Shown: positions 1 to 7,752 of the stretch, in pieces
Layout: every line of letters starts with the position of its first letter
How positions within the stretch are numbered: the first letter of the stretch is position 1
Assembly (NCBI GenBank): GCA_016711265.1
Contig: JADJTI010000006.1
Location: forward strand, 806,001-870,000
Source: Austwickia sp.
GTDB lineage: Bacteria > Actinomycetota > Actinomycetes > Actinomycetales > Dermatophilaceae
Length of the DNA stretch: 64,000 nucleotides
Direction: 5' to 3'
Notes under the pieces: generated by a model
Databases searched by the model: none
What the model was told of the DNA's origin: nothing
Seen by the model: the letters and a program-made list of their open reading frames with translations, nothing else
Translations under genes and position numbers: made by a program

Positions 1-277
1 TGTAGTCCATCCAGCGGCCCCGTCGGGCAGCGGTCACCAGGCCGGAATCGCGCAGCACCTTGAGGTGGTAGCTGAGCAGGTTGCCGGGAATCGGTGGCTC
101 GGGCTGCAGGTCGCACACGCAGCGGGTGCCCTGGGCGGCCAACTGGTCGAGCAGCCGGAGCCGCACGGGGTCGGCAACCACCATCAGCAGCTGGGCGCGG
201 TCCTGGACGGCGGCCTCCGCGGATCCTGAATGAACCGACCCGCCCGACCTCACGTCAAGCACCGTTGAGTCAACCAC
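1..277 (-). CDS. ArsR-family winged-helix transcriptional regulator, C-terminus cut by window edge
   Basis: Reading the minus strand from a GTG at 277 gives about 92 residues that run off the window. Seen: a helix with DPVRLRLLDQLAA followed by the recognition region LLSYHLKVLRDSGLV and the wing start ARRGRWMDY, which is the layout of the ArsR/SmtB winged helix. A CVCDL motif sits where metal-sensing ArsR proteins carry ligands, but the typical metalloregulator motif is not complete, so the inducer is unknown. The gene lies 72 bp downstream of the MDR oxidoreductase on the same strand and has its own leaderless-type promoter. The family assignment is firm; the function is inferred. Confidence 0.8.
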   Translation of the reverse strand, partial: MVDSTVLDVRSGGSVHSGSAEAAVQDRAQLLMVVADPVRLRLLDQLAAQGTRCVCDLQPEPPIPGNLLSYHLKVLRDSGLVTAARRGRWMDY

Positions 278-289
278 GATTGAAGTGTA
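269..289 (-). promoter_or_regulatory. Leaderless promoter and candidate self-operator of the ArsR-like gene
   Basis: On the minus strand a -10 hexamer TACACT (289-284) stands exactly 6 nt before the GTG start at 277. An inverted repeat TCAA-N6-TTGA (270-283) covers the start site, where an ArsR-type repressor could block its own transcription. The 17-bp stretch 269-285 recurs with one mismatch at 38164-38180. Confidence 0.5.
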
Positions 290-349
290 CGTCCGCGAGC
301 GCCGCGTCCGACGCTCCACGCAGGGTGCGGGGCTGTCTACCCGGTCACG

Positions 350-1390
350 TCACGGCGACACCGCGACCACGGCCTTGCCCACGCTCTGGCCGCGCATCAT
401 GGCCGTGAACGCCTCGAACGCCGAGTCGATCCCCTCGGACACGCTCTCCTGCCAGTGCACCTGCCCGGTCCTGATCCAGGCCGTCACCTCACGCTCGAAG
501 TCGGCGCGCAGATCCTCGTGGTCGTACACGATGAACCCCCGGATGGTGAGCCGCCGGGTGATCGCCAGCGCCAGGTTCGCCGGTCCCGGCACGGCCTCGG
601 TGGCGTTGTACGCCGCGATCATCCCGCACAGCACGACACGTCCGCCCTCGCGCATGTTCGACAGGGCGACCGGCAACTGGGTGCCGCCGACGTTCTCGAA
701 ACACACGTCGATGCCGTCCGGGGCGAACCGGCGCAGCCCCAACGGCAGCGGCATCGCCCGGTAGTCGATCGCCGCGTCGAACCCGGCGACCTCCGTCAAC
801 CACGCCACCTTCTGCGGGCCACCGGCGCTGCCGACGACCCGCGAGGCCCCCTTCAGCCGCGCGATCTGACCCACCAGCGACCCCACCGCACCGGCGGCGG
901 CGTTCACATAGACGACGTCCCCGGGGCGGAACTCCCCGATCCGCAGCAGCCCCGCGTAGGCTGTCAGGCCCGGCATCCCCAACACGCCCAACCAGGCCTG
1001 AGCCGGGACCTGCCCGGATGATCCGGCAGCGGCTACCACCCGAGTCTGGCCGCCCGGCAGCACCGCGTGGGTCCGCCAGCCGTGGTCGTGGACCACCCGA
1101 TCGCCGACCTCGATCGGCCGGCCGGTCTCGTCCACGGCGGGTCCGACGACCTCGGTGACCCGGCCGACGGCACCTCCGGTCATCGGCGCGTCGAGCGCGA
1201 ACGGCGGCACGTACGATCTGGCGTCGTTCATCCGGTTCCGCATGTAGGGATCGACGGACACGAACTCGTTGGCCACGGCGACCTCGCCGGTCACGGGGTC
1301 GGGCAGCACGCTCTCGACCAGGGCCACATCGTCGGCGACCGGCTCGCCGACCGGTCGGCGTACCAGGTGCCACGCGCGCGAGGTAGGCAT
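350..1390 (-). CDS. NADP-dependent MDR-family oxidoreductase (prostaglandin reductase / CurA-like)
   Basis: 346 residues. The ATG at 1390 is chosen because a strong SD (AAGGAGG) lies just upstream; a longer frame to 1546 has no support. The protein has the leukotriene-B4 12-hydroxydehydrogenase/CurA-like fold: an N-terminal catalytic domain with SVDPYMRNRMND (about 45-56) and the nucleotide-binding AAGAVGSLVG (about 165-174). It lacks zinc-ligand cysteines, as expected for zinc-independent MDR enone reductases that reduce alpha,beta-unsaturated carbonyls with NADPH. It precedes the ArsR-like regulator on the same strand. The substrate is unknown. Confidence 0.85.
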   Translation of the reverse strand: MPTSRAWHLVRRPVGEPVADDVALVESVLPDPVTGEVAVANEFVSVDPYMRNRMNDARSYVPPFALDAPMTGGAVGRVTEVVGPAVDETGRPIEVGDRVVHDHGWRTHAVLPGGQTRVVAAAGSSGQVPAQAWLGVLGMPGLTAYAGLLRIGEFRPGDVVYVNAAAGAVGSLVGQIARLKGASRVVGSAGGPQKVAWLTEVAGFDAAIDYRAMPLPLGLRRFAPDGIDVCFENVGGTQLPVALSNMREGGRVVLCGMIAAYNATEAVPGPANLALAITRRLTIRGFIVYDHEDLRADFEREVTAWIRTGQVHWQESVSEGIDSAFEAFTAMMRGQSVGKAVVAVSP

Positions 1391-1511
1391 CCGCAGCCTC
1401 CTTCCAGATGGTGGCCCGACCCTAACCGTCCAGGGCGACACCGGCCACCTGCCGGCGGCAGCGGCATCAACCTGCCAGGCCTGGTCCGCCGAGCCTGGCA
1501 GGCTGGTGCCG

Positions 1512-2570
1512 ATGACGCATCCGGTGCTCGTGGCGGTGGACGGCAACTCGCTGCTCCACCGCAGCTACCATGCCCGCGCCCACACCGGCTACCGGCTCGA
1601 CGACGGCCGCCCCGCGTGGGCCGTCCAGGGGCTGCTCACCCAGGTCGCAGCGGCTGCGGGGAGGGCGTGCGCGGCCTACCTCGTGGTCGGTTTCGACGAT
1701 CCTGACGCGAGCCTGCGGCGGGAGCGGTGGCCGTCGTACAAGGCGCATCGCCCGGCGAAGCTGGCGACCCTGACGGCTCAGGTTCGGCTGGCCGCCGAGG
1801 CGCTCACCGAACTGGGGGTGGCGGTCGTCATCCCCCCGCGACTGGAGGCCGACGACGTGCTGGCGTCCGCGGCGGCCTACGGTCGTGCCTGCGGGCTCGC
1901 GACCGTGCTGGTCAGCTCCGACCGGGACTGCTACGCGCTCGTGGACGAGCACACCCGCCTGCTCCGCGTGCTCGACGGAGGGCTGGGCGGGTCGCCGATG
2001 CTGGACCCTGCGCGGTTGGAACGCCTGCTGGGCGTCCGGCCCGATCAGTACCCGGATCTGGCGGCGCTGCGGGGCGACCCGTCGGACAATCTGCCGGGTG
2101 TTCGGGGGATCGGGCCCGCGACCGCGGTCCGGCTGCTTTCCGAGTTCGGAACGGCCGAAGCGCTGTTCGCCGACCTGGAGGAAGGTGGACAGCGGGTACG
2201 CCGGGTGGTGGGCCCGGCTTTGGCGGCGCGCCTGGCGCTGCCCTCGTCACTGGCGGCGTGGGCGCACAACCTCGAGGTCATGCGGATGCACCGCGACGTC
2301 GACCTCGGCCTCGGCCCCGGCCTGGAGCTGCCCGCGACCCCCGGGCGTCCCGGCCGATTGCCGCTGCAGGCGGTCGCGGTCCGGCAGGTGTACGGGCGTT
2401 TCGATCTTGCGGTGGAGACGGCGGTCCGGGGGCTGTGCTCGGAGCTGCCCGGCCGCCCGCGCCCTCGGGACCACGACCCCGACTGGCAACCCCAGCGGCC
2501 CCGCAGCTCCGCCCGGTTCCCGCCGTTGCGTCGCCCGCGAGCCGCTCACCTGCAGCAGCGACTCTTTTGA
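1512..2570 (+). CDS. Stand-alone 5'-3' exonuclease (PolA N-terminal domain family)
   Basis: 352 residues, about the size of the 5'-nuclease domain of DNA polymerase I, with no polymerase domain after it. Seen in order: VAVDGNSLLHRSYHA near the N-terminus, FDDPDASLRRERWPSYKAHRP, the acidic clusters EADDVLASA and SSDRDCYAL, then the helix-hairpin-helix SDNLPGVRGIGPATAVRLL. These are the metal-binding acidic residues and DNA-binding motif of FEN/PolA 5'-nucleases. Predicted role: flap or RNA-primer removal in replication and repair. The start at 1512 follows a weak -10 (CAGGCT) by 7 nt, and no SD is evident. Mycobacteria carry a comparable single-domain protein. Confidence 0.88.
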   Translation: MTHPVLVAVDGNSLLHRSYHARAHTGYRLDDGRPAWAVQGLLTQVAAAAGRACAAYLVVGFDDPDASLRRERWPSYKAHRPAKLATLTAQVRLAAEALTELGVAVVIPPRLEADDVLASAAAYGRACGLATVLVSSDRDCYALVDEHTRLLRVLDGGLGGSPMLDPARLERLLGVRPDQYPDLAALRGDPSDNLPGVRGIGPATAVRLLSEFGTAEALFADLEEGGQRVRRVVGPALAARLALPSSLAAWAHNLEVMRMHRDVDLGLGPGLELPATPGRPGRLPLQAVAVRQVYGRFDLAVETAVRGLCSELPGRPRPRDHDPDWQPQRPRSSARFPPLRRPRAAHLQQRLF

Positions 2571-3051
2571 TTTGTCGTTTCTGCACGGTACAAGAGGTAG
2601 TTCGTGCCGGGAGTGGTGGAGCGTCCGGACCAGGATCCGTGACGTCGGTGTCGAGGGGTTGTGCTCAGTTCGAGTCGGATTGAAATCCCCGCCCGACGCC
2701 CCGGACCTGGGCCGATCCCGTCCTTGGGGTTTGTGTCGGCTCATTGGGGCTGCCGCTTCCCAGGTTGATGCCCTAGGGTGCGCGGGTGGGACTGATCGCG
2801 ATTCGTGTCGTCGACCGGTACCGGACGCTCGGGCGGATACCGGCCGATGGTCCTGAAGTCCAGGGGCCATCGCGACGCTGTACGACGATTAGTACCGTAT
2901 CGATGGGTCACGACGAGTTGGCGAGGATGTTGCCAAGAACATGCTGCCACCGCCGCATAAACGCGGGAGGATGAGCTAACCGCGCAGGAGCGCACACCCC
3001 GGGGTCCCCGACCCACCAGCCCTAGACAGGGAACGAGAACAGAGAATTCGA
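2571..3051 (+). other. 481-bp intergenic region, no gene recognised
   Basis: This stretch separates the exonuclease from the acyl-ACP-reductase-like gene. Small open frames exist here but have neither a convincing ribosome site nor recognisable composition. It probably holds the promoter of the downstream pair; no specific -35/-10 pair could be chosen and no structured RNA element was recognised. Confidence 0.4.
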
Positions 3052-5190
3052 ATGCCACGCAGCACTGTTCACACTGTCGTCAATGTCAGCCTCGCCGGCT
3101 CCGAACTCGATTACGACGAGCGGGTCACCTTCTTGGGCCGGTCGTTCCGGATCGTCCGGGTCGGTACCAAAGGCAGGACCCAGGACGCCATCCGCCTGGT
3201 GCGGGAATGGCTCCCCAAGGCGGAGGCCTTCGCGGTCACTGGCCTACGTGAGGCACAGGCCGCCGGATTGATCGGTGAGGGGGATGACGGTGCCCTCGAC
3301 AAGATCAAGGAGGCCGCGGCCGGCGTACCCGTCACCGACGGAAAGCACATGGCCGACGTCCTGCAGGAGTGGGCGATCCGGCACGTGCACAACGAGATGC
3401 CGGGGTTCTTCAGCAACGCCCGCACCGTGGTCCTGGGCGCGCACAGCTACCACGCCCGCACGGTGCACGTGCTGCGCGAGCACACCCAAAACATCGAGTT
3501 CGCCGACCCGCACGAGCGCCTGGACATCCCGTCGGTCCTGAAGGCCAACCCGGCGCTGAACAAGGCTGTCGAGCTGGGCCTGCTGCCGTACAAGCTGGTG
3601 CCCGGCAAGGTGAAGCACCAGATCGAGGCGCCGACGTACTGGGCCAGCCATGCGCTGGCTCGCCGCGCCGCCCGGGACTGCGACATTCTCGTGGCCACCT
3701 ACCCCGAGCTGACCGGGTTCGGCCTGGAGGACCTCGCGGGCAAGACGCTGGTATCCAACGCGGTCTCCGAGGATCGGCTGGCCGACCTGGCCAGCCGCGG
3801 CGTCGACATGGTCGTGGACGCCACCCCCCAGCCGTTCAACGTCACCATCGTCGCCGCCATGCTCGAAGCGATGATGCTGGCTACCCATGCCGACGGCCAC
3901 CAGCCGAGCAACGACGAGTTGCTCACGATGTTCGAGGCCTCCGGCCTGGAGCCCCGGGTGCTCTACCCGAACGGGCCCAAGCGCAAGAGCCGCTTCGTGT
4001 TCGTGATCCACCCGCTGTCCCGGGCGTTCTTCGCCAAGGCCGAACCGCTGGGCACGATCACCAAGGTGCCGGGGATGGACCGGGTGGTCGAGAAGGCGAT
4101 GGCGCACGTGCCGCCGTTCGTCTACAGCCACGTGACCGGGATCAAATCGCCCACCGGCGCTGAGGCCGAAGGCTGGCTGATCAGCGTGGGTGGCACGCCC
4201 AAGGAACTGCTCTCGCACGCCCCCGAGTTCACCTATGCCCAGTTGCTGCACGCGGCCGACATGGCCAAGAAGCTCGGGGCCCAGGTCATGGGGCTGGGCG
4301 CGTTCACCAAGGTGGTCGGCGACGCAGGCGTGACGGTGGCCCGCAAGGCGCCGCTGCCGGTGACCACGGGCAACAGCTACAGCGCCTCGGGAGCCCTCTG
4401 GGCCGCCCACGACGCCGTCATCAAGCTCGGGCTGGCCGAGGTCGACGACCACGGCCGCATCAAGGGACGGGCCATGGTGGTCGGTGCGACCGGTGCCATC
4501 GGGTCGGTCTGTGCCCGGCTGCTGGCCCTGGCCTGCGACGAACTGTGGATGGTCTCGCCCGAGACGGCCAAGCTCCTGGCCCTCAAGACCGACATCCTCA
4601 GCGAGAACCCCCGGGCCGACATCCACGTCGCCGCCACCCCGGGGGCCCACCTCAAGGACATGGACCTGATCGTCACCGCGACGTCGGCGGCCGGGCAGAA
4701 GGTCCTCGACATCATGTCGGTCAAGCCCGGCTGCGTCATCACCGACGTGGCCCGGCCCCTGGACCTGTCGGCCGAGGACGTCGCAAAGCGCCCCGATGTC
4801 CTGGTCATCGAATCGGGTGAGATCGAGCTGCCGGGCGATGTGAAGATGAAGGACATCGGCCTGCCGCGCGGGGTCGCCTATGCCTGCCTGGCGGAGACGA
4901 TCATCCTGGCCCTGGAAGGCCGGTACGAAACCTTCACCGTGGGCCGGAACATCGAGTGGGAGAAGGTCAAAGAGATCTACGCGCTCGGGCTCAAGCACGG
5001 CATGAAGCTGGCTACGATCTCGGGTGTGAACGGCGTGTTCACCGACGAGGACTTCACTCGCGTTCGCGAGGCGGCCCTGGCCAGTCGGGCCGCGGCAACT
5101 GATGCCGACGCACCTGCTCCCGCTGCCCCGGCTGCCCGCAAGCCCCGTCGGACCACCGCAAAGACGGCCCGAACAGGGAGTGCATCATGA
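3052..5190 (+). CDS. Acyl-ACP-reductase-like fatty aldehyde-forming enzyme with extra N-terminal domain
   Basis: 712 residues. From about residue 320 the protein aligns by eye with the full length of cyanobacterial acyl-ACP reductase (AAR): FVFVIHPLS at the start, LGAFTKVVGD, VTTGNSYSA, the NADPH motif GATGAIG at 478-484, KPGCVITDVARP with Cys561 at the position of the AAR acyl-thioester cysteine, and GRNIEWEKVKEI near the end. AAR reduces acyl-ACP/CoA to fatty aldehyde. The first 320 residues are additional and match nothing I recognise. The C-terminus is an Ala/Pro/Lys-rich tail. The stop overlaps the start of the SDR gene by 4 nt (ATGA), so the two are probably co-translated. The family call is good; substrate and physiological role are inferred. 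Confidence 0.7.
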   Translation: MPRSTVHTVVNVSLAGSELDYDERVTFLGRSFRIVRVGTKGRTQDAIRLVREWLPKAEAFAVTGLREAQAAGLIGEGDDGALDKIKEAAAGVPVTDGKHMADVLQEWAIRHVHNEMPGFFSNARTVVLGAHSYHARTVHVLREHTQNIEFADPHERLDIPSVLKANPALNKAVELGLLPYKLVPGKVKHQIEAPTYWASHALARRAARDCDILVATYPELTGFGLEDLAGKTLVSNAVSEDRLADLASRGVDMVVDATPQPFNVTIVAAMLEAMMLATHADGHQPSNDELLTMFEASGLEPRVLYPNGPKRKSRFVFVIHPLSRAFFAKAEPLGTITKVPGMDRVVEKAMAHVPPFVYSHVTGIKSPTGAEAEGWLISVGGTPKELLSHAPEFTYAQLLHAADMAKKLGAQVMGLGAFTKVVGDAGVTVARKAPLPVTTGNSYSASGALWAAHDAVIKLGLAEVDDHGRIKGRAMVVGATGAIGSVCARLLALACDELWMVSPETAKLLALKTDILSENPRADIHVAATPGAHLKDMDLIVTATSAAGQKVLDIMSVKPGCVITDVARPLDLSAEDVAKRPDVLVIESGEIELPGDVKMKDIGLPRGVAYACLAETIILALEGRYETFTVGRNIEWEKVKEIYALGLKHGMKLATISGVNGVFTDEDFTRVREAALASRAAATDADAPAPAAPAARKPRRTTAKTARTGSAS

Positions 5191-6038
5191 AGTCAGTCAA
5201 GGGCAAGAACGTCCTGGTGACCGGGGCGGCCATGGGGATGGGCCGGATGTTCACCGAGCGGGCCATCAAGGAGCAGGCCGCGGCCGTCATCTTGTGGGAC
5301 GTGAACGAGACCGCGCTGAACCAGACTCGTGACGAGCTCTCGGGAGGATCCACCAAGGTCCTGGCCCAGGTGGTCGACGTACGCGACCTGGAGGCGGTGC
5401 ACGCGGCCGCCGACCAGGTGCGCAACGAGATCGGCGACGTGCACGTGTTGCTGAACAACGCCGGCGTGGTGCGTGGCAACAGCTACTTCTGGGAAAACGA
5501 CATCGAGCGTGATGCGAAGTTCACGGTCGAGGTCAACACCCTCGCCCCGATGTACGTCGCCCGCGAGTTCCTGCCGGCCATGGTGACCTCCTCGCAGGAC
5601 TGCCGGGTGGTTAACCTGGCCTCCGCGGCGGGCTTGACCTCCAACCCGCGGATGGCGGCGTACGCCGGGTCCAAATGGGCCGTCGTGGGCTGGTCGGACT
5701 CGGTGAGGATCGAGTTGGAGCAGGCCGGCCACAAGCACGTCAAGGTCACCACGGTGTGCCCGTACTACATCAAGACCGGCATGTTCGACGGCGCCAAGTC
5801 GGCCCCGCTGCTGCCCCTGCTGGAGCCGAAGGACGTCGTCAACGACACCTGGAAGGCCATGCTGAGCGGCGACGCGATGCTGATGCTGCCCCGAACGGTG
5901 ATGCTCAGCGAGATGATGAAGGGCTTCGTGCCCACCGGGATCCGGGACTTCATCGCCGGCAACGTCCTGGGTATCTACCACACCATGGACGAGTTCAAGG
6001 GCCGCCCGGTGCAGGACAAGGACAAGAACCCCGTCTGA
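5187..6038 (+). CDS. Short-chain dehydrogenase/reductase, likely fatty aldehyde/alcohol oxidoreductase
   Basis: 283 residues, classical SDR. Seen: TGAAMGMG cofactor motif (12-19), NNAG (90-93), catalytic Ser146, Tyr159 and Lys163 (YAGSK). The overall look resembles the SDR16C/retinol dehydrogenase and 17-beta-HSD11 group, which act on long hydrophobic alcohols and aldehydes. The 4-nt overlap with the AAR-like gene suggests the SDR reduces the aldehyde that enzyme makes, giving a fatty alcohol. No aldehyde-deformylating oxygenase is present in the window, so an alkane product is not indicated. A strong intrinsic terminator follows. Confidence 0.85.
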   Translation: MKSVKGKNVLVTGAAMGMGRMFTERAIKEQAAAVILWDVNETALNQTRDELSGGSTKVLAQVVDVRDLEAVHAAADQVRNEIGDVHVLLNNAGVVRGNSYFWENDIERDAKFTVEVNTLAPMYVAREFLPAMVTSSQDCRVVNLASAAGLTSNPRMAAYAGSKWAVVGWSDSVRIELEQAGHKHVKVTTVCPYYIKTGMFDGAKSAPLLPLLEPKDVVNDTWKAMLSGDAMLMLPRTVMLSEMMKGFVPTGIRDFIAGNVLGIYHTMDEFKGRPVQDKDKNPV

Positions 6039-6056
6039 CCGGCCAGGCAACGCGAC

Positions 6057-6090
6057 AAGCCCCCCACCCACCGCGGGTGCGGGGGCTTTT
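6057..6090 (+). terminator. Intrinsic terminator after the AAR-like/SDR pair
   Basis: An AAGCCCCC arm pairs with GGGGGCTT around a loop that can form an inner ACCCGC/GCGGGT-type stem, followed by TTTT. It lies 18 bp after the SDR stop codon. Confidence 0.85.
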
Positions 6091-6133
6091 CGCTGTCTCG
6101 TGCCGTCACCCGGGACCCGAGGGTCGAGGGTCG

Positions 6134-6211
6134 TTTCGTCCGGCTACCCGGCCAAGCTGGGATGAATCGTCCAGCGACAGGCGGCGCCCCGTTCGTCACC
6201 ATCGAGGCACC
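6134..6211 (+). promoter_or_regulatory. Shared leader/operator copy A, upstream of the permease
   Basis: Positions 6155-6211 match 9347-9403 at 49 of 57 bases with no gap. Just upstream in both places is TTTCGTCC, which forms an imperfect inverted repeat with GGGATGAA at the start of the duplicated block (spacing 17 bp here, 16 bp in copy B). Because the two copies stand before the two transport/catabolism units flanking pucR, this is most simply a common promoter with a PucR-type operator. That function is inferred. Confidence 0.65.
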
Positions 6212-6250
6212 CACGCGCCCATCGTGGTGAACCCCGGGGAAGGAAATGCC

Positions 6251-7690
6251 GTGACTACGCAAGCCCCTCACATGGACCGGGTGCTCGGACGCCTGGACGT
6301 CATCGCCGTGGCCTTCGGCGCCATGATCGGCTTCGGCTGGATCGTGCTGACCGGCGATTTCCTCAACAACGCCGGCACCCTCGGGGCGGCGATGGCCTTC
6401 ATCGTCGGCGGGGTGGTGGTGGCGTTCGTCGCGCTGACGTACGCCGAACTCGTCGCCGCCGTGCCCAAGGCCGGCGGCGCGCACGCCTACGTGCTGCGGG
6501 CGATGGGCTCGCGTCCGTCGTTCTTCTGCTCCTGGGCGTTGGTCCTCGGATACGCCTCCGTCGTCGCCTTCGAAGCCGTGGCGCTCCCGCAGACCCTGCT
6601 CTACATCTGGCCAGACATGCTTGCCGGGAAACTGTGGTCGGTGGCCGGGTACGACGTGTACCTCACCTGGGTGGCCGCAGGAGTGGTCGCCGCCATCGTG
6701 ATGACCTGGATCAACGTGATCGGGGTCCGCCCGGCCGCGGTGTTCCAGACGATCGCCGTGCTCTTCCTGGCCGGGGTCGGCGTCACGCTGATCGTCGGGG
6801 CATTCGTCGGCGGCTCGACCGAGAACATGCAGCCCATGTGGAACGGCGGGGTGGCCGGGTTCATGGCGGTCCTGGTGGCCACCCCGTTCATGTACGTCGG
6901 GTTCGACGTGGTCCCGCAGTCCGCGGAGGAGATCCAGTTGCCGTACCGCAAGATCGGTGAGGTGCTGCTGCTGTCGGTGTTCCTGGCGATCGCCTGGTAC
7001 GTCATGGTCATGGTCACCACCAGCAGTTCCATGCACGCCGTGGACCTGGCCAAGTCCAACCTGGCCACCGCCGATGCGATGACGAAGATGTTCGGCCACC
7101 CGGCCTGGGGCACGCTGCTGGTCCTCGGCGGCATCGCCGGCATCCTGACCTCGTGGAACGGCTTCCTGATCGGCGCCAGCCGGCTCGTCTATGCGCTCGG
7201 CCGCTCCGGGATGCTCCCGGCCTGGTTCGGCCAGGTGCACCCGAAGTACCGGACCCCGGCGAACGCCCTGATTTTCATCGGCGCGCTGTCGCTGCTGGCA
7301 CCCTTCTTCGGCCGACGCGCCATGGTGTGGCTGGTGGACGCCGGAGGGCTGGCCATTGTGGTGGCCTGGCTGATGGTCGGAATCGCCTTCATCCTGCTCC
7401 GGCGACGTGAGCCGGAACTGGCCCGGCCGTTCCGGACCCCCGGCGGCGTGGCCACCGGGGTCACCGCGGTGGTGCTCGCAGCAGCGATGGCCGTGATGTT
7501 CCTGCCGTTCGCGCCGGCGGCCCTCACGCCCCCGGAGTGGGTCATTGTGGGGCTCTGGGGGCTGGCCTCGCTGGCCCTGGTACGCCGGATTCCCCGGGTT
7601 CCGGGCGGACCGGACGCCGAGGAGCGGCTCGTGGCGATCACGTCGCCGGCCGCGCAGACGAGCGCGGATCGGAGCACCGAATCGGTGTGA
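6251..7690 (+). CDS. APC-superfamily amino acid permease (candidate 5-aminovalerate/GABA importer)
   Basis: 479 residues from a GTG at 6251 preceded by GGGGAAGGA. The protein is almost wholly hydrophobic with about 12 membrane segments. It has the APC-type opening AFGAMIGFGWIV in TM1 and SAEEIQLPYRKIGEVL in the middle. It is an inner-membrane proton- or ion-coupled amino acid transporter. The substrate is inferred from context: it shares its leader with the gabT-like operon, whose enzymes fit C5 omega-amino acid breakdown. The gene is convergent with pucR, with a GC-rich hairpin between them. Confidence 0.85.
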   Translation: MTTQAPHMDRVLGRLDVIAVAFGAMIGFGWIVLTGDFLNNAGTLGAAMAFIVGGVVVAFVALTYAELVAAVPKAGGAHAYVLRAMGSRPSFFCSWALVLGYASVVAFEAVALPQTLLYIWPDMLAGKLWSVAGYDVYLTWVAAGVVAAIVMTWINVIGVRPAAVFQTIAVLFLAGVGVTLIVGAFVGGSTENMQPMWNGGVAGFMAVLVATPFMYVGFDVVPQSAEEIQLPYRKIGEVLLLSVFLAIAWYVMVMVTTSSSMHAVDLAKSNLATADAMTKMFGHPAWGTLLVLGGIAGILTSWNGFLIGASRLVYALGRSGMLPAWFGQVHPKYRTPANALIFIGALSLLAPFFGRRAMVWLVDAGGLAIVVAWLMVGIAFILLRRREPELARPFRTPGGVATGVTAVVLAAAMAVMFLPFAPAALTPPEWVIVGLWGLASLALVRRIPRVPGGPDAEERLVAITSPAAQTSADRSTESV

Positions 7691-7698
7691 GCGCCCGC

Positions 7699-7733
7699 AG
7701 CGCCGCCGTCCCGTTCATCGGGGCGGCGGCGCT
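7699..7733. terminator. Bidirectional hairpin between the permease and pucR genes
   Basis: A 14-nt arm at 7699-7712 pairs perfectly with 7720-7733 across a 7-nt loop. No T-run follows on either strand. Its position between convergent genes suggests it stops transcription from both sides. Confidence 0.55.
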
Positions 7734-7752
7734 GCGGCGCTGCGGCGTGCGC

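Noticed and set aside
3244..4998. 584-residue minus-strand open frame opposite the AAR-like gene
   Set aside because: It is the mirror frame of a strongly coding GC-rich gene; the composition (Gly, His, Asp, Arg) is typical of antisense shadows.
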